From positions 1-16,692 of the forward strand of contig CABVDD010000040.1 of assembly GCA_902497095.1 (NCBI GenBank): a stretch of DNA of 16,692 nt. Reading direction: 5' to 3'. Both the position numbers and the translations under genes were made by a program. Below are positions 1 through 6,915 of this stretch, one piece after another. The notes below the pieces were generated by a model that had not been told where the DNA came from, ran no database searches, and saw only the letters and a program-made list of their open reading frames with translations. This stretch comes from an uncultured Faecalicoccus sp. (GTDB lineage: Bacteria > Bacillota_I > Bacilli_A > Erysipelotrichales > Erysipelotrichaceae). Within the stretch, counting starts at the first letter, position 1; every line of letters starts with the position of its first letter.

Positions 1-52
1 GACCCCAATTCCACACAATGGATGTCGTCCGCCAAAACGACCTCGTGGATAG
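1..52 (+). CDS. rpsK: 30S ribosomal protein S11, 3' end only
   Basis: The second forward frame reads TPIPHNGCRPPKRPRG followed by TAG at 50-52. This is the highly conserved C-terminal end of ribosomal protein S11, which lines the mRNA exit region of the 30S platform. The rest of the gene lies before the window. It sits 26 bases upstream of the rpoA start, the usual Firmicute order (rpsM-rpsK-rpoA-rplQ), so these genes very probably share a transcript. The identification rests on only 16 residues, but that tail is diagnostic. Confidence 0.93.
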   Translation, partial: TPIPHNGCRPPKRPRG

Positions 53-78
53 AAATTAGAACAATAGGAGGTGTCCCA

Positions 79-1020
79 ATGGCAAGCTATACAATTCAAA
101 CGATAGAAGAATCTAAAACGCATGGAAAGTTTGTTTTTACCCCACTACAGAACCGATTTGGTACTACAATGGGAAATGCATTGCGCCGTGTCTTACTTTC
201 TTCTTTACCAGGTGGATCCGTGTTTAGTATTCGTATCGATGGAATCTATCACGAATTTACTGGTGTAGAAGGTGTAAAAGAGGATGCTGCTACAATTATT
301 TTGAATATTAAACAGCTTTTATTAAAAATTGATATAAACGATAATGATGTTTATACACTTCGCATTAGTAAAAGCGGACCTTGTGTTGTTACAGCGGCAG
401 ATATTGAATGTCCAACAGGAGTTGATGTATTAAATCCTGACTTGGTTATCTGTACATTGGCACAAGGAGCCACTTTCAATATGGAAATGCAAGCTCGTTT
501 AGGCCGTGGCTTTAAAAGAGCGGATGTAAATAAACATTTATATCAAAATGAAGGACAACCTCTTGGAATTATTTATACAGACTCTTTGTATTCTCCGGTA
601 AAAAAAGTAAGCTATAACGTAGATGTAAATGCAGATGATACAGAAACGTTGACCATGGTAATTGATACAGATGGACGTTTGATGCCTTCTGAAGCTTTAT
701 CAATTGGTTCTAAGATTCTTCGAGATCATTTTGCCATCTTAAAAGATATCGACGAAGCAAAATTAGAGCACATTGATGAAACTGAAAATGAAACCGAAGA
801 AGATACACATTCTATTCAACATAAAATGATCGAAGATCTTGAATTATCAGTTCGTTCATATAACTGCTTAAAACGTGCTGGTATTACAACGGTTGAAGAA
901 TTAACACAGAAAACCGAAGAAGAAATGATTCATGTTCGAAATTTAGGTAAGAAGAGTCTAAAAGAAGTAAAAGATAAGATTTATTCACTTGGATTAAGTT
1001 TCAAGTCTAGTAACGAGTAG
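79..1020 (+). CDS. rpoA: DNA-directed RNA polymerase subunit alpha
   Basis: This encodes the alpha subunit (313 residues), the scaffold on which beta and beta' assemble and which contacts promoter UP elements and activators. The N-terminal assembly domain is clear: FGTTMGNALRRVLLSSLPG at about residues 27-45, LGRGFKRAD near 141-149 and the YTDSLYSPVKKVSY stretch near 166-179. An acidic linker (about 224-248) leads to the C-terminal domain at about 251-308, with the helix-hairpin-helix signature LSVRSYNCLKRAGI and VRNLGKKSLKEVK. The frame is open further upstream to 22, but that would run over the rpsK end. The ATG at 79 has AGGAGGTG at 66-73 and gives the family's normal N-terminus. It is followed 11 bases later by rplQ. 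Confidence 0.98.
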   Translation: MASYTIQTIEESKTHGKFVFTPLQNRFGTTMGNALRRVLLSSLPGGSVFSIRIDGIYHEFTGVEGVKEDAATIILNIKQLLLKIDINDNDVYTLRISKSGPCVVTAADIECPTGVDVLNPDLVICTLAQGATFNMEMQARLGRGFKRADVNKHLYQNEGQPLGIIYTDSLYSPVKKVSYNVDVNADDTETLTMVIDTDGRLMPSEALSIGSKILRDHFAILKDIDEAKLEHIDETENETEEDTHSIQHKMIEDLELSVRSYNCLKRAGITTVEELTQKTEEEMIHVRNLGKKSLKEVKDKIYSLGLSFKSSNE

Positions 1021-1031
1021 GAGGAAGTCAT

Positions 1032-1394
1032 ATGTGGAATCGTAAATTAGGACGTACCGCCGATCATCGTAAAGCTTTATTGAGAAATATGGCGACATCA
1101 TTGATTGAAAGCGGACAGATCGAAACAACAGAAATGAAAGCCAAAGAATTGAGTGCTGTAATGGATCAGTTGGTAACATTGGCAAAAAGAAATGATCTTC
1201 ATGCCAGAAGACAAGCTGCAGCGTTTGTACGCAATGTAGAAGTGGATGACGAAGGAACAACGGCATTACAGAAACTGTTCAATGAAATTGGGCCAAGCTA
1301 TGCAGACCGTAACGGTGGATATACACGCGTGATCAAGACACGTATCCGCAAAGGGGATGCAGCGCCTATGGCAATCGTACAATTTGTGAAGTAG
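1032..1394 (+). CDS. rplQ: 50S ribosomal protein L17
   Basis: Ribosomal protein L17, 120 residues, the usual length of the short bacterial form. It belongs to the large subunit near the peptide exit tunnel. Family features are the N-terminus RKLGRTADHRKALLRNM, the segment TEMKAKELSAVMDQLVTLAK, and the C-terminal GGYTRVIKTRIRKGDAAPMAIV. The ATG at 1032 is preceded by AGGAGG at 1019-1024, which overlaps the rpoA stop, so it is probably translationally linked to rpoA. It is the last gene of the ribosomal operon: a perfect hairpin with a T-run starts before its stop codon. Confidence 0.98.
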   Translation: MWNRKLGRTADHRKALLRNMATSLIESGQIETTEMKAKELSAVMDQLVTLAKRNDLHARRQAAAFVRNVEVDDEGTTALQKLFNEIGPSYADRNGGYTRVIKTRIRKGDAAPMAIVQFVK

Positions 1395-1415
1395 AGAAAT
1401 CTACTTCCTTTTTTA
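1388..1415 (+). terminator. Intrinsic terminator of the rpsK-rpoA-rplQ operon
   Basis: Perfect 8-bp stem GAAGTAGA (1388-1395) / TCTACTTC (1400-1407) closed by a GAAA tetraloop and followed by a run of six T after one C. The rplQ stop codon TAG (1392-1394) lies inside the left arm, so ribosomes finishing rplQ could affect folding. Confidence 0.9.
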
Positions 1416-1430
1416 TAATGGAGACTCTAT

Positions 1431-2018
1431 ATGAATAAATTAGAAACCATTAAAAATTATGCCAGTGAAAATGGTGTACCTGTGATTCAGGAAGAAGGCT
1501 TTTTGTTTTTAAAAGAAAAGTTTTTAGAATATCAGTGTCATTCTTTTTTAGAAATTGGAACTGCCATTGCGCGAACAGCTATACAGATTGCTTTGTTGGA
1601 TAAAAATATTCGTGTTGTCACAATAGAGCGAGATCCTAAAATGATAGAACAGGCGAAAAAGAACATTCAGGATTTTGGTTTGGAAAATCAGATTACATTG
1701 ATTGAAGGAGATGCATTAGAAGTTGATATTGAAGGAAGCTTTGACTGTATTTTCATTGATGCGGCCAAGGCACAGTATACACGTTTTTTCAACAAATTTT
1801 CTCCAATGTTAACGCAAGATGGTATAATACTTACAGACAATATGAATTTTCATGGGTTGGTTGAACATCCTGAGCGTACAAACAACCGAAATACGAAAAG
1901 CTTGGTGCGGAAAATTCGTGCATATCATGATTTTTTAACAGAGTTAACGGATTTCCAAGTTGATTTTTATAATGTAGGAGACGGTATAGCTTTGGCAAGG
2001 AGGAAGAAGAATGAGTAA
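1431..2018 (+). CDS. SAM-dependent O-methyltransferase, TrmR/YrrM-like
   Basis: A class I methyltransferase of the catechol O-methyltransferase-like family, 195 residues. Visible motifs are the SAM-binding motif FLEIGTAIARTAIQIA (about 39-54), the acidic residue after the second strand in TIERDP (E66), IFIDAAKAQY (107-116) and the metal-site DN in ILTDNMNFHGLVEHP (136-137). Firmicute relatives include YrrM/TrmR, which methylates 5-hydroxyuridine in the tRNA wobble position to 5-methoxyuridine. That substrate is inferred here and not shown, because small-molecule O-methyltransferases look similar. The ATG at 1431 has GGAG at 1420-1423. The gene follows the rplQ terminator by about 16 bases with no clear promoter of its own, so it may depend on read-through. 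Its end overlaps the next gene by 8 bases. Confidence 0.85.
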   Translation: MNKLETIKNYASENGVPVIQEEGFLFLKEKFLEYQCHSFLEIGTAIARTAIQIALLDKNIRVVTIERDPKMIEQAKKNIQDFGLENQITLIEGDALEVDIEGSFDCIFIDAAKAQYTRFFNKFSPMLTQDGIILTDNMNFHGLVEHPERTNNRNTKSLVRKIRAYHDFLTELTDFQVDFYNVGDGIALARRKKNE

Positions 2019-2211
2019 ATGGATCAAAGTTTTATTGGCATTAACAGCAGTTGCAGCAGCTTTGGCAGCCATATTGGCAAAATTACATTTAGATAATGAA
2101 CGTAAGAAAGAATTGGATGCGTTCTTATTACCTGAAGATGAAGATACAGTAGTTGTTGATGTTCCAGTCAAATCCGATCAGGAACATGAAGAAAGTGATT
2201 TTCTGGCATAA
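2011..2211 (+). CDS. Small single-span membrane protein of unknown function
   Basis: A 66-residue protein that I do not recognise. Residues about 4-24 are one very hydrophobic, alanine- and leucine-rich helix (VLLALTAVAAALAAILA) after a short basic N-terminus. It is followed by a charged segment (HLDNERKKELDAF) and a strongly acidic tail (PEDEDTVVVDV ... EHEESDFLA). The layout suggests a membrane-anchored small protein with an acidic tail on the cytoplasmic side. The ATG at 2011 has AGGAGGAAG just upstream inside the methyltransferase gene, and the two genes overlap by 8 bases, so they are probably co-translated. A strong terminator begins 2 bases after its stop. Overlap, a good binding site and non-random composition support a real gene. 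Confidence 0.75.
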   Translation: MSKWIKVLLALTAVAAALAAILAKLHLDNERKKELDAFLLPEDEDTVVVDVPVKSDQEHEESDFLA

Positions 2212-2212
2212 G

Positions 2213-2242
2213 AGACAAGATTGAGTCTTGTCTTTTATTTTT
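2213..2242 (+). terminator. Intrinsic terminator after the methyltransferase/small membrane protein pair
   Basis: Perfect 8-bp stem AGACAAGA (2213-2220) / TCTTGTCT (2226-2233) with loop TTGAG, followed by a T-rich tract interrupted by one A. It starts immediately after the stop codon at 2209-2211. Confidence 0.88.
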
Positions 2243-2253
2243 GTCAGGTATAA

Positions 2254-2270
2254 ACTTAATATGCTTAAGT
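2254..2270. promoter_or_regulatory. Short perfect inverted repeat upstream of the MATE gene, possible operator
   Basis: ACTTAA (2254-2259) and TTAAGT (2265-2270) form a perfect inverted repeat around TATGC. It ends 4 bases before the GGGGTG ribosome binding site (2275-2280) of the MATE gene. Its position suits a repressor site or a small hairpin covering the start region. It is short enough to be chance. Confidence 0.3.
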
Positions 2271-2285
2271 ATTTGGGGTGATTTA

Positions 2286-3668
2286 ATGAAATTAACATTA
2301 TCAAAAGAAGTAAATCTAGCCAAAGAGCCAATAGGACATTTATTGTGGGTCTTGGCTATTCCGGCAATCACTTCACAAGTTGTGAATGCTTTATATAACA
2401 TGGTAGACCGAATGTATATAGGACATATTCCAGAAATAGGAAGTGTGGCACTTACTGGTGTAGGAGTATGTTTTCCTCTTATAATGATCGTCAGTGCATT
2501 TGCTTATTTATTTGGCATGGGAGGCGCTCCTAGAGCCAGTATATATATGGGTAAGCAACAAAACGATAAAGCGGAACAAATCATGGGGAATAGTTTTATT
2601 TCTTTATGTATTATAGCCATTATTTTAACCGTTATTATGTTGTTCTGGTCAGAACCATTGCTTTATTTATTTGGAGCCAGTACAAATACTATAGGATATG
2701 CGATGGACTATATACGCATTTATGCGATAGGTACGATCTTTGTTCAGTTAACACTCGGTTTGAATGCTTTTATATCTTGTCAGGGCTTTTCATTGATCAG
2801 TATGTTTACGGTCTGCATTGGAGCTGTTACCAATATTGTGTTAGATCCAATCTTTATATTTGGCTTTGGTATGGGGGTTAAAGGTGCTGCTTTGGCAACC
2901 ATTCTTTCACAGGCATTTAGTGCTGCATGGGCAATTTACTTTTTATGTTCTTCCAGAACTATTCTTCGCTTACAAAGAAAAAATTTCCATCTGCAAGCCT
3001 CTATCATGCTTCCATGTATCGCTTTAGGGGTTGCTCCATTTTTGATGCAGGCAACTGAAAGTGTTTTAGTGCTTTGTTTTAATTCATCCCTTTTAAAATA
3101 CGGTGGTGATTTGGCTGTAGGGGCAATGACTATTCTTTCGAGTGTGATGCAGTTTGCCATGTTGCCATTACAAGGTATTACACAAGGTGGACAACCAATC
3201 ATCAGTTATAATTATGGAGCCAATCTTTCAACACGTGTCAAACGTGCCTTTCAACTTCAAACTATGGCTTGTCTAGGATATTCAACTTTATTATGGGCGA
3301 TGATATTATTCTTCCCAGGTTTATTTGTGGCGATCTTTACCAACGATCCTAGTTTATCAGAAATAACAAGCTGGGCTTTACGCATCTATATGTCTACCAT
3401 TTTCCTGATGGGAATTCAAATATCTTGTCAACAAAGTTTTATTGCGTTTGGTAATTCAAAAATCAGTGCATTTTTGGCTGTATTACGAAAAATGTTGTTG
3501 TTGATACCTCTGATTTATATTTTACCTTTGTTTATACAAGATAAAGTCTTTGCGGTTTTTTTGGCAGAACCAATTGCGGATACTTTAGCTGTGGCAACTA
3601 CGGCTATCTTGTTTTATCGAGAATTTAAAAAAATGATGCATGAAATGCAAGAAAAAGAGAAGGCATAG
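2286..3668 (+). CDS. MATE family multidrug/organic cation efflux protein
   Basis: A 460-residue integral membrane exporter of the MATE family, which uses Na+ or H+ gradients to expel drugs or metabolites. About twelve hydrophobic helices can be followed. Family features are the N-terminal half LLWVLAIPAITSQVVNALYN-MVDRMYIGHIP (about 20-50), GSVALTGVGVCFP, the FGMGGAPRASIYMG loop, and the second half with LPLQGITQGGQPIISYNYGA. The frame is open upstream from a TTG at 2241, but that start lacks a binding site. The ATG at 2286 has GGGGTG five bases before it and gives the normal length. The substrate cannot be read from the sequence. The stop codon lies inside the following terminator stem. The gene stands alone between two terminators and is an unusual neighbour for the ribosomal/ECF block. 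Confidence 0.92.
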   Translation: MKLTLSKEVNLAKEPIGHLLWVLAIPAITSQVVNALYNMVDRMYIGHIPEIGSVALTGVGVCFPLIMIVSAFAYLFGMGGAPRASIYMGKQQNDKAEQIMGNSFISLCIIAIILTVIMLFWSEPLLYLFGASTNTIGYAMDYIRIYAIGTIFVQLTLGLNAFISCQGFSLISMFTVCIGAVTNIVLDPIFIFGFGMGVKGAALATILSQAFSAAWAIYFLCSSRTILRLQRKNFHLQASIMLPCIALGVAPFLMQATESVLVLCFNSSLLKYGGDLAVGAMTILSSVMQFAMLPLQGITQGGQPIISYNYGANLSTRVKRAFQLQTMACLGYSTLLWAMILFFPGLFVAIFTNDPSLSEITSWALRIYMSTIFLMGIQISCQQSFIAFGNSKISAFLAVLRKMLLLIPLIYILPLFIQDKVFAVFLAEPIADTLAVATTAILFYREFKKMMHEMQEKEKA

Positions 3669-3683
3669 CCTTCTTTTTCTTTT
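3652..3683 (+). terminator. Intrinsic terminator overlapping the end of the MATE gene
   Basis: Core stem GAAGGC (3659-3664) / GCCTTC (3668-3673) around ATA, extended outward by an A-rich left side pairing with a T-rich right side, which also serves as the T-run. The MATE stop codon TAG (3666-3668) sits in the loop and stem. Confidence 0.85.
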
Positions 3684-3708
3684 AAACTGTTAGACTTTTC
3701 GCTATAAT
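3681..3708 (+). promoter_or_regulatory. Likely sigma-A promoter of the ecfA1-ecfA2-ecfT-truA-hisK run
   Basis: A perfect TATAAT lies at 3703-3708, with a weak -35 candidate TTTAAA at 3681-3686 (16-base spacer). It lies between the MATE terminator and the GGGAGG binding site (3718-3723) of ecfA1, which is where a promoter is needed. The -10 is convincing and the -35 is not. Confidence 0.6.
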
Positions 3709-3731
3709 GAACGAGTTGGGAGGCGTGCAAA

Positions 3732-4559
3732 ATGGATGCAATCCAAGTGATGAATTTGACATTTTCCTATGATGGGAAAAATGATGTTATAAAGAATGTT
3801 TCTTTTTCTATACCCAAAGGAAGTTATACAACCATTATTGGACATAATGGTTCTGGTAAAAGTACGATTGCCAAACTTTTGATTGGATTATTGGCTGCCA
3901 AAAGTGGCGAAATTCGTATACTAGGAAAAACACTGAATGAAGACAGTGTTTATGAGTTACGAAATCATGTAGGTATTGTATTTCAAAATCCAGATAACCA
4001 ATTCATTGGTTCTACTGTTGCCGATGATATCGCTTTTGGATTAGAGAATCATTGTGTTCCACAAGAAGACATGCAGGCTATTATTGAATCTTCAGCCAAA
4101 AAAGTAGGTATGATGGATTATCTGGATAGTGAACCGACAAAGCTTTCAGGAGGGCAGAAACAGCGAGTTGCGATTGCGGGAATTCTTGCGATTGAACCGG
4201 AAATCATTGTGTTTGATGAATCAACAAGTATGCTCGATCCACAAGGAAAAGCCAGCATCAATGAACAGATCAAACAGCTTCATACACAAAAAGATCGAAC
4301 GATTCTTTCCATTACACATGATATGGAAGAAGTAGCGCAAAGTGATTTTGTCATTGTTTTAAAAGATGGAGAAGTTGCGATGAGTGGTTCACCAATGGAA
4401 GTTTTCAGTCATGCCAAAGAGATGGAAGAAATGAAGTTAGATATTCCATTTGCTCTTAAAATCTCAAAAGAATTGATGAAAGAAAATATAACAGACAAGC
4501 CCGTCTGTACATTAGAAGAGGTGGTGAAACAATTATGTCTATTGAAATCAACCACTTAG
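3732..4559 (+). CDS. ecfA1: ECF transporter energy-coupling ATPase EcfA1
   Basis: One of the two ATPases of the shared energy-coupling module that drives uptake of vitamins and metals through interchangeable S-components. 275 residues. ABC motifs in order are Walker A GHNGSGKST (37-45), Q-loop VFQNPDNQ (Q85), signature LSGGQKQRVAIAG (138-150), Walker B IIVFDE (158-163, catalytic E163) and switch histidine THD (H196). The Walker B extension reads DESTSMLDP where many ABC proteins have DEPT; EcfA1 proteins commonly vary there. The ATG at 3732 follows GGGAGG. The 3' end overlaps ecfA2 by 25 bases, which points to coupled translation of the heterodimer partners. Confidence 0.96.
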   Translation: MDAIQVMNLTFSYDGKNDVIKNVSFSIPKGSYTTIIGHNGSGKSTIAKLLIGLLAAKSGEIRILGKTLNEDSVYELRNHVGIVFQNPDNQFIGSTVADDIAFGLENHCVPQEDMQAIIESSAKKVGMMDYLDSEPTKLSGGQKQRVAIAGILAIEPEIIVFDESTSMLDPQGKASINEQIKQLHTQKDRTILSITHDMEEVAQSDFVIVLKDGEVAMSGSPMEVFSHAKEMEEMKLDIPFALKISKELMKENITDKPVCTLEEVVKQLCLLKSTT

Positions 4560-5395
4560 AACATATATATAATGCGGGAACACCTTTTGAACATAGTGCA
4601 TTACATGGAATAGATTTGAGTATCCCGGAAGGGAAAGTAACAGCTATCATTGGACAGACTGGATCTGGAAAATCGACACTAGTTCAACATTTAAATGGTT
4701 TATTGATCCCAAGTGCCGGTACATTGGATATTTGTGGTTTTCATATACAGCCTCTTTTAAAAATTAAAGATGTAAAAGAATTACGAAAAGAGGTCGGTCT
4801 GGTATTTCAGTTTCCGGAATATCAATTGTTTGAAGAAACCATTGAAAAAGATATAGCGTTTGGTCCTAAAAATTTTGGTGTTGGTGAAGAAGAGGCTAAT
4901 GCTTTGGTAAAAAAGATTCTTCCTATGGTAGGATTGGATGAGTCTTACTTACAAAGATCTCCATTTGAACTGAGTGGGGGACAAAAACGAAGAGTTGCGA
5001 TAGCAGGTATATTAGTGTTGGATCCTAAAGTTTTAGTGTTGGATGAACCAACTGCCGGTCTAGATCCACAGGGAGCTAAAGAGATGATGTCTTTGTTTAT
5101 GGATTTAAATCGCACCCACAAAAAAACGATTCTTTTAGTTTCTCATGATATGGAGCATGTAATGCGTTATTGTGATCATGTTATTGTATTGGATCATGGT
5201 AAGGTATTACAGGAAAGTGATGTTCGTACTTTCTTTGAACATCCTGAATGGATGCTTAAAGTAGGTATTAATCCGCCGGCAATTATTCGTTTAAAACTGA
5301 TGTTACAAGAAAAAGGATTTAATATACCCAATGAGATTTTGGATATGGAATCTCTTGTTCAATGTATTCGAGAGCAGGTGATGCTTCATGAATAA
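4535..5395 (+). CDS. ecfA2: ECF transporter energy-coupling ATPase EcfA2
   Basis: The second ATPase of the ECF module, 286 residues, which pairs with EcfA1 on EcfT at the inner face of the membrane. Motifs are Walker A GQTGSGKST (40-48), Q-loop VFQFPEYQLFE (Q92), signature LSGGQKRRVAIAG (146-158), Walker B VLVLDEPTAGLDP (catalytic E171) and switch histidine SHD (H204). QFPEYQLFE in the Q-loop region is typical of EcfA2 as opposed to EcfA1. It starts inside ecfA1 and overlaps ecfT by 8 bases. GAGGTGG just upstream serves as its binding site. No S-component gene is adjacent, as expected for a shared (group II) module. Confidence 0.96.
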   Translation: MSIEINHLEHIYNAGTPFEHSALHGIDLSIPEGKVTAIIGQTGSGKSTLVQHLNGLLIPSAGTLDICGFHIQPLLKIKDVKELRKEVGLVFQFPEYQLFEETIEKDIAFGPKNFGVGEEEANALVKKILPMVGLDESYLQRSPFELSGGQKRRVAIAGILVLDPKVLVLDEPTAGLDPQGAKEMMSLFMDLNRTHKKTILLVSHDMEHVMRYCDHVIVLDHGKVLQESDVRTFFEHPEWMLKVGINPPAIIRLKLMLQEKGFNIPNEILDMESLVQCIREQVMLHE

Positions 5396-6185
5396 TATTG
5401 CTTTAGGACGATATTTGCCATTAGATTCAAAAGTACATAAAATGGATCCAAGAGCGAAGATAATGATACTTTTATTTTTGATGATTGCAGTATTTATTCC
5501 TGCTGGTGTCATAGGATATTGTGTGATTGGCGCTTTTATTTTAGTTTGTCTTTTATTATCGAAGTTACAAATAAGTTTTGCCCTTCGTGCAATGAAGCCA
5601 ATTATATGGATGATGATATTTCTTTTAGTCATCAATATATTAGTCATCAAAACAGGACAGCCCTGGGTTGAATGGGGTTGGTTTTCAATTTATTCTGATG
5701 CGGTCTTTCAAACACTTTATATTGTAGTACGTTTGATGTTTATGATCGTGCTTACAACCATATTAACTGCAACGACAAAACCTTTGGATCTAACTTTGGG
5801 AATCGAAAAGTTATTAAAGCCATTTGAAAAAATAGGATTACCAGCTCATATCATTGCGATGATGATTAGTATTGCCTTACGCTTTATTCCTACATTGATT
5901 GAAGAAACACAGCGAATCATGAATGCGCAGGCCAGTCGTGGTGTAGACTTTGAAAATGGAAGTTTAAAAGAAAAAGTGATGTCAATTTTATCTTTGATCG
6001 TTCCTTTATTTGTGTCAAGTTTTGATCGTGCGGAGCAATTAGCCAATGCGATGGAGGCAAGAGGTTATGATCCCAATAAACAAAGAACACGATATAAAGT
6101 TTTAAAGATGCATGGAATTGATCGTGTAGGTATGTTGTGTAGTGTTGGTATATTGGCAGCATGCATGGGAATTTGGTTACTATGA
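5388..6185 (+). CDS. ecfT: ECF transporter transmembrane subunit EcfT
   Basis: The membrane scaffold of the ECF transporter, 265 residues, linking the two ATPases to the substrate-binding S-component. The N-terminus LGRYLPLDSKVHKMDPRAKI is characteristic, followed by hydrophobic helices at about 24-58, 71-88 and 105-128. The coupling helices carry the two conserved Arg-Gly motifs: QASRGVDF (about 181-188) and ARGYDPN (224-230). A final hydrophobic helix closes the protein at about 247-265. It overlaps ecfA2 by 8 bases, and its TGA stop overlaps the truA ATG (ATGA), so the five-gene run is translationally linked. Confidence 0.96.
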   Translation: MNNIALGRYLPLDSKVHKMDPRAKIMILLFLMIAVFIPAGVIGYCVIGAFILVCLLLSKLQISFALRAMKPIIWMMIFLLVINILVIKTGQPWVEWGWFSIYSDAVFQTLYIVVRLMFMIVLTTILTATTKPLDLTLGIEKLLKPFEKIGLPAHIIAMMISIALRFIPTLIEETQRIMNAQASRGVDFENGSLKEKVMSILSLIVPLFVSSFDRAEQLANAMEARGYDPNKQRTRYKVLKMHGIDRVGMLCSVGILAACMGIWLL

Positions 6186-6913
6186 TCATAAAATGTATTG
6201 TGGCTTATGATGGCTATAACTATGCAGGGTGGCAAAAGCAGGAAAACGCTTTAGGCATTCAAACGATTATTGAATCAGCCCTTGAAAAAATACAGAAAAA
6301 ACCAGTCGATATTGTAGCAAGCGGCAGAACGGATGCACGTGTTCATGCGATAGGGCAGGTATTTCATTTTCAAAGTGATATAGACATGAAGCCTTGGCAG
6401 TATGTCAAAGCGATGAATGCTTTGCTTCCACAGGATATAAGAATTCAAAGTGCAGATATCATGCCGGATGATTTTCATGCTCGTTTTTCCTGCAAATCAA
6501 AACAATATGCCTATATTGCGACGTATGATACAACCAATCCTTTTATGTCTCGATATAAAGCGCCTTTATATCAATCCTTAGATATGGAAAAAATGTTGGA
6601 AGCGGCTGCCTATTTTATCGGTGAGCACGACTTTACAAGCTTATCCAGCAGTCGAATCGATCCTAGAAAACCAAGGATAAAAAATATACGGACTATTGAA
6701 ATTCGAAATGAAAAAAAAGATGTTTGTTTCTTATTTGAAGGCAATGGGTTTTTACGTTATCAAGTTCGCATGATGACAGGTACCTTAATTGAAGTTGGCA
6801 AACATAGAATACAACCACAGGATGTTGAAAAGATGCTTTTACAAAAAGATAAAGAAGTATGCCGGTATAACGCGCCACCGCAAGGCTTGTATTTAATGAA
6901 AGTGAGGTATTAG
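6182..6913 (+). CDS. truA: tRNA pseudouridine(38-40) synthase TruA
   Basis: Converts uridines 38-40 in the tRNA anticodon stem-loop to pseudouridine. 243 residues, the usual length. The catalytic aspartate is D51 in SGRTDARVHAIGQV (48-61). Other family segments are the N-terminal YDGYNYAGWQKQ (9-20), FHARFSCKSKQYAY, the FTSLSSSRIDPRKPRI region, and FEGNGFLRYQVRMMTGTLIEVG near the C-terminus. An ATG at 6161 in the same frame would add seven residues inside ecfT. The ATG at 6182, overlapping the ecfT stop as ATGA, gives the normal start. The ecfA1-ecfA2-ecfT-truA order is standard in Firmicutes. Confidence 0.96.
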   Translation: MIIKCIVAYDGYNYAGWQKQENALGIQTIIESALEKIQKKPVDIVASGRTDARVHAIGQVFHFQSDIDMKPWQYVKAMNALLPQDIRIQSADIMPDDFHARFSCKSKQYAYIATYDTTNPFMSRYKAPLYQSLDMEKMLEAAAYFIGEHDFTSLSSSRIDPRKPRIKNIRTIEIRNEKKDVCFLFEGNGFLRYQVRMMTGTLIEVGKHRIQPQDVEKMLLQKDKEVCRYNAPPQGLYLMKVRY

Positions 6914-6915
6914 CA

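Noticed and set aside
22..78. Longer rpoA starting at ATG 22
   Set aside because: It would overlap the rpsK coding end and add 19 residues foreign to the family. ATG 79 has an ideal AGGAGGTG site.
994..1266. Open frame on the minus strand across rplQ
   Set aside because: It lies wholly antisense to well-conserved rpoA/rplQ coding sequence, has no ribosome binding site and its translation resembles no protein. The same reasoning removed other antisense frames, for example 5303-5650 and 6893-7399.
1414..1419. TATAAT as a promoter for the methyltransferase gene
   Set aside because: It is part of the terminator T-run region, has no -35 at the right distance, and would start the RNA within a few bases of the ATG.
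2241..2285. TTG start for the MATE gene
   Set aside because: It begins inside the terminator tail with no ribosome binding site. ATG 2286 has GGGGTG at proper spacing and gives the normal protein length.
6161..6181. Upstream ATG for truA
   Set aside because: The seven extra residues are absent from the family, and ATG 6182 overlaps the ecfT stop in the typical ATGA form.
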